A stretch of DNA of 64,000 nt from Planctomycetota bacterium (lineage in GTDB: Bacteria; Planctomycetota; UBA1135; GCA-002686595), in contig JADHNZ010000001.1 in assembly GCA_016779225.1 (NCBI GenBank), positions 62,001 to 126,000 of the forward strand, written 5' to 3'. A program made the position numbers and the translations under genes. Shown here piece by piece: positions 8,448 through 16,091 of this stretch (position 1 is the stretch's first letter; each line of letters opens with the position of its first letter). The notes beneath the pieces are model-generated. The model made no database searches and was not told where the DNA came from. It saw nothing but the letters and a program-made list of their open reading frames with translations.

Positions 8448-9693
8448 CCTTCGTCCTCAGCCAGCGGCGCACGCGGTGCCGGATTCGGTGCGCCCGGAAC
8501 CACCACTTGGAGTGATCCTCGTGGTCGCGCCAGAGGCAGAGGTCGTCCCCGTCCACGGCTCGGCTCCAGTAGTAGTTCGGGACCTCGGTCCGCGGCTGCA
8601 TGTCGAGGTGGAAGACGGGACAGGCCGAGCTCGCCTGGGGAGGAACGATCCAGGTCCAGTCTCCGGCCGGCGTGCGGCCGTGCCCCTCCTCGGTCCTTGC
8701 AAACTCCATGTACTGCTCGCTCGCAGCATGGTGATCCACGATCGAGACCCCCTCTCGTTGGAAGGAGTGCAGGACAGCCTCGTTGAGCGCGGTGAGTGCG
8801 TGATCTCGCCAGAGGCTGCCGTCAACCGCCTCGAGACCGAGTGCGGCAGCGACCTCCGGCAGGAGGTCATAGCGGCGCTCGTCCGCCAAGTTGCGGCTGG
8901 CGATCTCGGTCCCCATGTACCAGCCATTGAACGGAGCGCACGGATACTCGAGCCCGCCAATCGTGAGGATCATCCCGCTGACCACAGGGAGCGCGTACCA
9001 CCGAAGACCCAGGCGCCCCAGGCCCGTCTCGGTGGCATGCTCTAGGTGGATCTCGCGAACGAGGCCCTCTGGCAGGGGATGTGCGCTGCGCTGTCCCGCA
9101 GCGGAACGGATCAGAAGCGGCAGGAGGTCGAATCGACTGGGCTCTCCGCCCGAGGGGCGCCACCCCAGGGCAGCAGCGTGCCGCGTGGACTCCACCGTCT
9201 GGGGATCTCCGAGCACCCTCGCGCCGGGCCGGAGGTGCCCTGCGTACTGAATGAGCTGCCGGCTCTCCACGAACGGAGGCAGATCGCCGGGCGAGACGGG
9301 ATCGAAGATCGTGATCGCCGACCGAATCCGGCCGTCACCCTGCGCCCAGCGGATGTGCTCGAAGAGCGCCGTGGCGATGGCATCAGGCTCTCGAGTCCCA
9401 CGACGGTCGATGACCTCGAGGGAGCGCCAGTGAAGCCGCCCGATGCAGCGAGCGTGATTCCGCCACGCGACCCGTGCGCCGAAGGCCAGCTCCTCCGGGG
9501 TGTGCTCGTAGGTGCCCGTGCGGCGCAGGCTCTGCCGCACCTCCTTCAGGCGCACCTCAAGCCCACGGCTCCCGGCCACCTCCCGATGAAACTGCCGGAT
9601 GAAGCCCAGCGCCTCCTCCATCCGCTCGGAGGCACTGATCCGCCTGAGCCGACGCCGCAGGGGATCCGACTCGACCTTGGAGTCCACCCGCAT
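8440..9693 (-). CDS. nos: Bacterial nitric oxide synthase oxygenase
   Basis: A 417-residue protein that matches the NOS oxygenase domain throughout. The heme-thiolate motif is WRNHARCIGRLHW with Cys83; the substrate-arginine glutamate is Glu263 in FNGWYMGTEI. RWYALPVVSGM, VDHHAASEQYMEF and DWTWIVPPQASSACPVFH are the expected core and pterin/dimer-interface segments. Family knowledge: it oxidises L-arginine to citrulline and NO, using a pterin cofactor and electrons from separate reductases. No reductase domain is attached, as in most bacterial NOS. It is longer than typical bacterial forms (about 360 residues), mainly through a basic C-terminal tail. It lies 8 nt after the radical SAM gene and overlaps the sulfotransferase gene, so NO production is probably part of a dedicated pathway. 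Confidence 0.95.
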   Translation of the reverse strand: MRVDSKVESDPLRRRLRRISASERMEEALGFIRQFHREVAGSRGLEVRLKEVRQSLRRTGTYEHTPEELAFGARVAWRNHARCIGRLHWRSLEVIDRRGTREPDAIATALFEHIRWAQGDGRIRSAITIFDPVSPGDLPPFVESRQLIQYAGHLRPGARVLGDPQTVESTRHAAALGWRPSGGEPSRFDLLPLLIRSAAGQRSAHPLPEGLVREIHLEHATETGLGRLGLRWYALPVVSGMILTIGGLEYPCAPFNGWYMGTEIASRNLADERRYDLLPEVAAALGLEAVDGSLWRDHALTALNEAVLHSFQREGVSIVDHHAASEQYMEFARTEEGHGRTPAGDWTWIVPPQASSACPVFHLDMQPRTEVPNYYWSRAVDGDDLCLWRDHEDHSKWWFRAHRIRHRVRRWLRTKGE

Positions 9694-9701
9694 CGCGTGC
9701 C

Positions 9702-11294
9702 CTACATCAGGCCATCGAACGCGCGCGCAGCCGACCGCACGGGACGACGGTTGATCGCATGGACCACCCGCAGGACCCGGTCCAGCGCGGCGCGCTCCTC
9801 ACCCTTGCGCCCGATCGAGCTGCTGTAGCGCAGCTTCGCCCGGGCGGCCTCAGGGCCGCGTACCCGTAGGCCGGGGTAGGCCTGTGGATCGGCCTCGAGG
9901 GCAGAGTGCATCGCCGTCCCCTCGTGGATCGAGAGGTCGTTGAAGCGAACCCTGTCGAGCTGGGCCTCGTGGGCCTCGAGGAACGCCGCGGTCTGATGCA
10001 GGTCGTCCGCAGTCTCTCCGGGGAAGCCTCGGAATATGGTGCAGCGCACGCTCAGTCCAGCCGCATGGGAGTCACGGATGAACCGGCTGTTGCCCTCCAC
10101 GGTGCTCCCCTTCCGCATGGCATCCAGCATGCGTTGGCTCCCCGACTCGAGGCCGAAGCTCACACGCCTCATCCCCGCGGCCACGGCTGCGCGCAGCTCA
10201 CTCCGGCTGAGCCCGTTGTCCTCTCGACCGTCCACATGGACCGTACCGATCCACTGTGCGCCGGGAACCCTGCGCTGGATGCCGGCAACGAGCCCGCGCA
10301 GCAGTGCCGGGCTCGAGTTCAGCTTGAGGTCGAGGAACAGGAAGTTCCTCGTCTGATGACGACGAGCCTGCTCCTCGAGCTCATGCAGGACGGACTCCAC
10401 GGAGCGGGTCCGGAACGAGCGCATTCCGGCCGTGTGGACATCACTGCAGAACACGCACTCTGCCCACTGACACCCGCGCCCGGTCATGACCGGGATGACC
10501 CTCGTCCGGTAGCGGTCCCAGGGGAAGTCCGTGAAGTCGGGAACCGGGGTATCGTCGAGCCTCTTGAGGGGTGCAGCGACCGCGCTCCGGGTGCCGTCAG
10601 GAAGAACCACGCCCGGGAACTGCAGGAGGTCCCCCCCCTCCACGAGCGTGCGGACGAGCTCGGGCAGAGAGCGGTCGACCTCGGCACCGACGATGGCTTG
10701 GACGCCGGTCACGCCCCGCCAGGCCTCCGAGGTCTGGGGGAGGTTGAAGGCCGGGCCCCCGAGCAGGACGGGAATGCCTCGCGCCTCCGCGAGTCGCCCG
10801 ATGGCCTCGACGGTTCGACGGTGCTGGAGATAGGCCGAGAGGAGCACGACCTCTGGCCCCCTGTCGAGGGCCTCGGCGACCGCGCGAAGGGTCCGCGGAT
10901 GGGGCCGCTCGCGCCACCAGGTCCTGGCTCCCCGAGCGGCATCGCGAACGGCCGTGAGCCTCGGATCCTGGCTGAGGTGGAGCCGACGCGCCCAGTCGTC
11001 CCAGCGGCGCTCGCGCCGCTCGCGCTCGGCGGCGGGTACATCGTGGGCCAGCGGGGACAGGACCTCAGCCTCCTGCCCCGCGTTTCGGAGGGCAGCCACC
11101 AGCAGGCCGATGGCGAGGGTCGGGAAGGTTGAGAAGTTGTTGAGATCCACCAGCAGGCTCTTCACCCGCCGGGCAGAGGCGGGGTCGCCCTCGAGCCGAA
11201 TCCACTCCCCACCCTCCGGCAGCGCCTCGACAGGGGCGCCTGCAGCTCGCCTGAGGTCCTGGGAGACCTCCTCAGCCGTTCGGACGCCCTTCAC
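9702..11294 (-). CDS. B12-binding-type radical SAM protein
   Basis: A 530-residue protein. Residues about 45-235 form a Rossmann-like B12-binding-type domain (SLLVDLNNFSTFPTLAIGLL, VVLLSAYLQHR, IPVLLGGPAF). The catalytic cluster is GRGCQWAECVFC (Cys275, Cys280, Cys283), a CX4CX2C spacing instead of the commoner CX3CX2C, followed by the radical SAM barrel (VSFGLESGSQRML, FRGFPGETADDL). Such enzymes do radical methylation, cyclisation or rearrangement; the substrate is unknown. The start is GTG at 11294 after GGGGGAGGGG. The same frame stays open upstream to a TGA near 11458 with protein-like sequence (VPLAGGVSLVLDAPAGEGS) but no ATG, GTG or TTG, so the true N-terminus is uncertain. First gene of the operon with NOS and sulfotransferase. 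Confidence 0.88.
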   Translation of the reverse strand: MKGVRTAEEVSQDLRRAAGAPVEALPEGGEWIRLEGDPASARRVKSLLVDLNNFSTFPTLAIGLLVAALRNAGQEAEVLSPLAHDVPAAERERRERRWDDWARRLHLSQDPRLTAVRDAARGARTWWRERPHPRTLRAVAEALDRGPEVVLLSAYLQHRRTVEAIGRLAEARGIPVLLGGPAFNLPQTSEAWRGVTGVQAIVGAEVDRSLPELVRTLVEGGDLLQFPGVVLPDGTRSAVAAPLKRLDDTPVPDFTDFPWDRYRTRVIPVMTGRGCQWAECVFCSDVHTAGMRSFRTRSVESVLHELEEQARRHQTRNFLFLDLKLNSSPALLRGLVAGIQRRVPGAQWIGTVHVDGREDNGLSRSELRAAVAAGMRRVSFGLESGSQRMLDAMRKGSTVEGNSRFIRDSHAAGLSVRCTIFRGFPGETADDLHQTAAFLEAHEAQLDRVRFNDLSIHEGTAMHSALEADPQAYPGLRVRGPEAARAKLRYSSSIGRKGEERAALDRVLRVVHAINRRPVRSAARAFDGLM

Positions 11295-11497
11295 AGACCC
11301 CTCCCCCGCAGGCGCATCGAGGACGAGGGAAACTCCACCCGCGAGCGGGACGGCGGCACGGAGACTCTGCGAGCGGTCCCCATGATCGTTGCGAGACGAG
11401 GCATGGCTGCGAAGCAGTCTGCCCGGCGCACGGGATCCTTCAAGGGTTTTCCCGATTCACATGCCCATTTTTGGAAGCCGCAATAACGGGCGCTGGC

Positions 11498-12709
11498 CTA
11501 CAGCCCCGCCGCGAAGCGCTCCCACTCCGTGGCGAGGTCGAGGCCGAGGTGCTGGTGGAAGACTGCGGCGGCGGTGGTGGACTGGGTGCCGGCGCGGGCC
11601 ATCTCGAAGGGGAGGTCCTCGCCCCAGGTCCAGCGCAGGTGGTCGACGAAGGCCAGGGACCAGCGGTAGGCGGCGCGGATCCTGTCCTCGTCCCCGAGGC
11701 CCACGAACGGTCGGTCAAGGTCCGCGGGGCCGAGGCGTGGGCCCCCGCGCAGGGCCGCGGCCGCCGTCTGGGCGCGCTGGCGGTCGAAGGTGCGCTGCTC
11801 GAGGACCTGGGCGAGGCCCTCGTTCAGCCAGGCGGGACAGCCTCCCCCGCCGACCCTCTCGATGAAGGCGTGGGTGAGCTCGTGCCGGAGGACCGAGTCC
11901 AGGCGCGGGTCGACGCCCTCGGCGCCGATGGGCACCCGGATCGTGCCGTCGAACACGCCGCCCGCCCAGTGCCCCAGGCCCGTCAGGCGCGTGAAGTCCT
12001 CCGCCCGGTAGAGCACGACGCGCAGGCGCCTGCCCTCGAGGGGGAACGCCCCGAAGAGCTCGCCCAGGTCCTGGTAGGCCCGGTCGAGCCGCTCGAGCAG
12101 GTCTGTCTCGGCCGCTCGGAGCTCCGCGTGGTCGCCGTCATAGGCGAGCTCGAAGCGTGGATTGCCGCTGGTGAAGAAGCCGTCCTCGTGCTGCGCCTGG
12201 GCGCGCCAGCGCTCGAGCCGGGCCTCCATCGCCGCGCGCTCCTCGCCGTCGAGGTCTGTCAGCGCGCGCTCGAGCAGCTCGAGAGCCCGTGCGCGGTCCG
12301 CGGGCTCGGGCGAGTCCACCAGCTCCTCCGCCCAGCTCGCACGCGCCACCGCGAGATTGCGACGGAACACGGCCTCCTCCGGGTCCCGCTCACAGCAGCC
12401 CTCCAGCAGCCGCACCGCCTGCTCGAGCTCCCCGCGTTGGAGGGCCTCGAGCGCGCGCCGGTTCTCCTGGAGCGCCAGCTCGCGAGGCGAGGGGGCGCTC
12501 GCGGCCTCGCCGGCGGGGGCGGGGGCGGGCTGCCCGGGCTGCCCGGGCTCCTTGGCGGCGAGCGGCAGCGCCGGCTCCTCGTCGACCGCGAGCAGAGGCG
12601 CGGGCGCAGGACCCGCGGGCGCCTGGAGGTCGTCCAAGAAGCGCTGCGCCACCAGCAGGAGGCCGACCCCCACGAGGCCCAGCGCCGCGATCACGACCGC
12701 CCCCCTCAT
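11498..12709 (-). CDS. Peptidase MA-like metalloprotease (exported or membrane-anchored)
   Basis: A 403-residue protein. An N-terminal hydrophobic segment (AVVIAALGLVGVGLLLVA) anchors or exports it. A proline/alanine-rich linker and a short TPR-like region (about 80-170, ALEALQRGELEQAVRLLEGC) precede a C-terminal metallopeptidase domain. The zinc site is HELTHAFIERV with a downstream Glu in WLNEGLAQVLE, the gluzincin layout of the MA family. Substrates are unknown. Its ATG overlaps the stop of the cysteine-cluster gene by 4 nt (ATGA) and has GAGGAG upstream, so it is translationally coupled in the kinase operon. Confidence 0.82.
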   Translation of the reverse strand: MRGAVVIAALGLVGVGLLLVAQRFLDDLQAPAGPAPAPLLAVDEEPALPLAAKEPGQPGQPAPAPAGEAASAPSPRELALQENRRALEALQRGELEQAVRLLEGCCERDPEEAVFRRNLAVARASWAEELVDSPEPADRARALELLERALTDLDGEERAAMEARLERWRAQAQHEDGFFTSGNPRFELAYDGDHAELRAAETDLLERLDRAYQDLGELFGAFPLEGRRLRVVLYRAEDFTRLTGLGHWAGGVFDGTIRVPIGAEGVDPRLDSVLRHELTHAFIERVGGGGCPAWLNEGLAQVLEQRTFDRQRAQTAAAALRGGPRLGPADLDRPFVGLGDEDRIRAAYRWSLAFVDHLRWTWGEDLPFEMARAGTQSTTAAAVFHQHLGLDLATEWERFAAGL

Positions 12710-13536
12710 GCCAGCTCCTCGCGCTCCAGCCGCGCCTCGAGCAGGTCCGGGAAGCGTCCGTACGCGGGGGCGTAGCCGTGGCGCGCCTCGATCTCTCGGA
12801 TCCGTGCGAGGAAGCGCTCGTGGCCGGTCTCGAGCGCCTCGCGGTAGCCGTCGTGGCAGAAGTAGGTGCGGCAGCCCAGGGGCCGTCCCTCGCGCGCAGT
12901 ACAGCGCCCGCCCACATGGTAGGCGCAGCGGCCGGGCGCCTCGGGTCGCGGCGCCTCGGGATGCCGCTCCGCGCAGTAGTCCGCCTCGAGGGCCGTGGCC
13001 CAGAGCTCGTGCCCGGCCTCCTCGAACCGACAGCAGACTCCCCGCGCGAGGCACACCGGCCTCCCGCCCGCGACCCAGTCGTCGACCTCGGCGTAGAGCG
13101 CCTCCAGCTCCGCGAACGCGGCGCGCCGCGCCTCCGGAGCGGGCTCCACGCGGATGCCAGGACAGACTGCCCGCGCGCGCTCGAACGCCTCCGGGTCCTC
13201 GAGGACACCGCGCCAGTAGGGAAAGGTCCGACAGTGCTCCGGCCGCGCCTCGTAGACCGTGCAGGTGTTGCTGCCCTCCAGGAGGCTGCAGCGTCCGCTG
13301 CCCCCCCCCTCGTCGCGCTCGGTCAGCGAGAGCAGCACACCGCCCTCCCCGTCCGGGAGCGTGCGCAGGTGACGCGCGGCGAAGGCCTCCTCACTGAGCC
13401 CGCACGCCTCGGCCAGCGCAGGCACCTCGTCCTCCTCGACTCGCACGCGCCCGCGCCCCACCGTGCAGCAGCGCCCCGAGCGCAGGCACGACCAGCGGAA
13501 CGGTACGGCACCCTCGAGACCGGGATCGGGCGTCAC
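12706..13536 (-). CDS. Double YkgJ-type cysteine-cluster protein
   Basis: A 276-residue cytoplasmic protein with two copies of the CxxxxCC-type zinc/iron-chelating cluster. Copy one: CLRSGRCC near residues 17-24, CSLLEGSNTCTVYEARPEHCR near 83-103. Copy two: CLARGVCC near 160-167, CAYHVGGRCTAREGRPLGCRTYFC near 198-221. Proteins of this family (YkgJ/UPF0153-like) bind metal, but their reaction is unknown. Two tandem copies in one chain is notable; most homologues have one. The gene is coupled by 4-nt overlaps to both the kinase upstream and the peptidase downstream. Confidence 0.82.
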   Translation of the reverse strand: MTPDPGLEGAVPFRWSCLRSGRCCTVGRGRVRVEEDEVPALAEACGLSEEAFAARHLRTLPDGEGGVLLSLTERDEGGGSGRCSLLEGSNTCTVYEARPEHCRTFPYWRGVLEDPEAFERARAVCPGIRVEPAPEARRAAFAELEALYAEVDDWVAGGRPVCLARGVCCRFEEAGHELWATALEADYCAERHPEAPRPEAPGRCAYHVGGRCTAREGRPLGCRTYFCHDGYREALETGHERFLARIREIEARHGYAPAYGRFPDLLEARLEREELA

Positions 13537-14576
13537 GCGCCCCTCCCCTGGGAGCCGCCCTTGAAGTCCGCGCGGCGCGCGCCGTCGACCTGGGCACGCA
13601 TGTCGCCGATCAGCTCCTCCCAGCTCTGATAGCGGAGGTCGGCCTCCTTGGCCATCATCTTCTCAATGAAGTAGCGCAGGTGCGCCGAGTGGCCGTGGCC
13701 CTTGAGCTCGGGCGAGCTGAGGCGCTCCATCACATGCTGGCGCAGGACATCATCGTCCTCACCCGGCTCGAAGGGCAGGCGGCCGATGGTCAGCTGGAAC
13801 AGGGTCGCCCCGAGGGAGTAGACATCCGAGCGCAGGTCCGCGGCGCCGCCGCCCACCGCCTGCTCGGGAGCCAGGTACTCCGCCGTTCCAGTCGCGCGGT
13901 CGGCGGCGGCCTGCTCGCCGGCAGGGGCACAGAAGCCCAGGTCGATCAGCTTCACCTCGCCGCGCGGGGTGATCATGATGTTGCCCGGCTTCACATCGCG
14001 GTGAACGAGGCCGGCGGCGCCCAGGTGCGCGAGGGCCTCCGCCACCTGCAGGACCACCTCCAGGGCCTGCCCCTCGGGGAGCGGCGCGCTGCGCTGCTCG
14101 AGCAGCTCCAGCAGGGTCTGGCCCTCGATCCACTCGAGCACGGCGAACACGGTCTCCCCCGCCTTCTTGATGCCGAAGCCTCGGCAGAGGCCGGGGTGGT
14201 CGAGCTCGGTGAGCATCTTCGCCTCGCGCACGAACGCGCGCAGCGCGGCGGCCTCCCGCGTCAGCCTCGCGCTCAGGATCTTGAGGGCCACCGTGCGCCC
14301 ACCCTCGCGCTTGTCCCGCGCCTTGAAGACCTCGGCGGTGCCCCCGACACCCAGGCGCCCCAGCACCTCGTACCCAGGCAACCGGGGCTCCTCACCTGCC
14401 CGCGTGCGCCGCAGGAGGAGGACCTTCTCGGGGGCCCAGCCCACCCGTCCGGTGAGGAGGCCATCGAGCTCGGCGCCGGCCCGCAGCTCCGGCAGGAGGG
14501 CGCGCGCCTGCTCCAGGTCGAGGTGGCCCCGCTGGACCAGGAGGGCCAGGAAGCCCTCGTCGGGGTGCGCGCTCAT
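13533..14576 (-). CDS. Serine/threonine protein kinase (Hanks-type)
   Basis: A 347-residue kinase. An N-terminal 65-residue region (DEGFLALLVQRGHLDLEQARALL) resembles the small helical module found before planctomycete kinases. The kinase domain starts at PGYEVLGRLGVGGTAEVFKA. It has the lysine strand TVALKIL, catalytic loop HRDVKPGNIM, metal-binding DLG in place of DFG, and GTAEYLAPEQ before the activation-segment end. No transmembrane helix or C-terminal sensor is visible, so it is cytoplasmic. It heads an operon with the double cysteine-cluster protein and the metallopeptidase, which may be its effectors or targets. Confidence 0.9.
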   Translation of the reverse strand: MSAHPDEGFLALLVQRGHLDLEQARALLPELRAGAELDGLLTGRVGWAPEKVLLLRRTRAGEEPRLPGYEVLGRLGVGGTAEVFKARDKREGGRTVALKILSARLTREAAALRAFVREAKMLTELDHPGLCRGFGIKKAGETVFAVLEWIEGQTLLELLEQRSAPLPEGQALEVVLQVAEALAHLGAAGLVHRDVKPGNIMITPRGEVKLIDLGFCAPAGEQAAADRATGTAEYLAPEQAVGGGAADLRSDVYSLGATLFQLTIGRLPFEPGEDDDVLRQHVMERLSSPELKGHGHSAHLRYFIEKMMAKEADLRYQSWEELIGDMRAQVDGARRADFKGGSQGRGA

Positions 14577-14582
14577 CGCCGC

Positions 14583-14588
14583 AGCATA
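14583..14588 (-). promoter_or_regulatory. Putative -10 box TATGCT (leaderless kinase gene)
   Basis: On the minus strand the hexamer begins 12 nt before the kinase ATG at 14576. Confidence 0.55.
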
Positions 14589-14737
14589 GCCGCGCCCTCG
14601 GGCGCACCGGACTGCCCCGTCCCGGGACACGGGCCTGCCGGGTCGCGTGCGGTGCCCGTCCCGATGCGAGGCACCCATCAAGTCGGCGGCGCGGGCGTCT
14701 CGACCCAGGAGCAGAGCCCGCTGCCCGCATCCCCCCC

Positions 14738-16045
14738 ATGCCCAGCCCCACCAAGCCCCCCACCCTCCTGCGCTACTTCCCGCTGGCGGACACCTTCCTG
14801 CGCGTCCGTCGCATCGACGCGGAGGCCTTCCTGGTGCGCGGCTGCTTCGCCCTCGATCGCGTCGGCTACCGGCGCCTGGTCCTGTCCCGCTGCCTGCCCG
14901 ACTTCGAGGCGGACCCCGTCGAGACCGTCGAGACCCTGTTCCCCGACGACCCGCTGCTGGTGGAGGACCTCCTCTACCAGCTCTGCATCGATGTGAACCC
15001 GGGCCTCGACATCCACGAGGTGCGCCTCGTGGAGGACGAGACGGACGACGCCGAGGCCTCCTCGAGCACGGAGGCCGAGGCGCGGTCCGAGGAGGACGCC
15101 CCGCGGCTCACGGCGCGCGTGAGCGGCCTTCGCGAGCGCCTTGCGGCTCGCCTGTTCGGTCAGGACGAGGCGGTTGGCGTCGTGTGCCGCGCCCTCGAGC
15201 GCGCCGCGGTGGGGCTTGCCCCGGATCATCGCCCCCTGGCCTCGCTGCTGCTGGCCGGTCGGACGGGGACCGGCAAGACCGAGCTCGCGCGCGCCCTCAG
15301 CGAGGAGCTGGCGGACCGCCAGGCCCTGGTGCGCATCGACTGCTCCGAGTACGGGAGCGGCCATGAGGTCGCACGCCTGACCGGAGCCCCGCCAGGGTAT
15401 GTGGGCCACGACGAGGGCGGGCTGCTGACCCAGCGGCTGACCGAGCGTCCTGACGCGGTGGTGGTCTTCGACGAGATCGAGAAGGCCCACCCGCGGCTGC
15501 ACAACCTGCTGCTCCAGATCCTGGAGGAGGGTGAGCTCACCGACGGCAAGGGCCAGCGCGTGCCCTTCGACCGGGCGGTGGTCCTCTTGACGAGCAACTG
15601 CGGCGCCCAGGAGACCGTCGAGCGCAGCCATGCCGTTGGCTTTGGAGGGGCCCAGCCCACCCTCGGCGACGCGGCCCTACGCGACCTGACCGATCAGGCC
15701 CTGCGTGCCACCTTCGCGCCCGAGCTCCTCGGCCGCCTGGACGAGGTCGTGCTGTTCCGCGAGCTCGATGCCGGGGACCTCACCCGGATCGCCGCGCGTC
15801 AGCTGACGGATCTGGCCGCACGCGCCAGGCGCGCAGGCCACACCGTGGCCTTCAGCCGCGGCGTGGCGCGCTGGGTCGCCGAGCGCGGCCACGCGCCCGA
15901 GGCGGGCGCCCGCGAGCTGAGGCGCGTCCTGCAGCGCGAGGTCGAGCCCCTCCTGACGGGCGCCCTACTCCAGGCCGAGCCCGGCCAGGGCCTGCACCGG
16001 GTGCGGGTCCGCGGCCGGCGGCTCGAGCTGACCACAGAGGCTTGA
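14738..16045 (+). CDS. ClpB-like single-AAA+ ATPase
   Basis: A 435-residue protein. Residues 1-105 are an unrecognised N-terminal domain rich in acidic and aromatic residues; an acidic linker (about 105-125) follows. The rest matches the second AAA+ module of ClpA/ClpB. Walker A is GRTGTGKTEL, the pore-loop-type segment is APPGYVGHDEGG, Walker B is VVVFDEIEKAH, the sensor-1 region is LLTSNCG, and the C-terminal small domain carries GARELRRVL. It has no first AAA module, Clp N-domain or middle coiled coil, so it is not a standard disaggregase; it could be a specialised unfoldase or adaptor-driven remodeller. Divergent from the kinase gene, with 161 bp between them. Confidence 0.85.
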   Translation: MPSPTKPPTLLRYFPLADTFLRVRRIDAEAFLVRGCFALDRVGYRRLVLSRCLPDFEADPVETVETLFPDDPLLVEDLLYQLCIDVNPGLDIHEVRLVEDETDDAEASSSTEAEARSEEDAPRLTARVSGLRERLAARLFGQDEAVGVVCRALERAAVGLAPDHRPLASLLLAGRTGTGKTELARALSEELADRQALVRIDCSEYGSGHEVARLTGAPPGYVGHDEGGLLTQRLTERPDAVVVFDEIEKAHPRLHNLLLQILEEGELTDGKGQRVPFDRAVVLLTSNCGAQETVERSHAVGFGGAQPTLGDAALRDLTDQALRATFAPELLGRLDEVVLFRELDAGDLTRIAARQLTDLAARARRAGHTVAFSRGVARWVAERGHAPEAGARELRRVLQREVEPLLTGALLQAEPGQGLHRVRVRGRRLELTTEA

Positions 16046-16079
16046 CGGTCCGTGAGCGGGGCTCGGCGGCAAGCAGCGT

Positions 16080-16085
16080 TAGGCT
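16080..16085 (+). promoter_or_regulatory. Putative -10 box TAGGCT (leaderless metallophosphoesterase gene)
   Basis: It starts exactly 12 nt before the ATG at 16092, which favours that ATG over the in-frame one at 16119. Confidence 0.55.
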
Positions 16086-16091
16086 GGCCCG

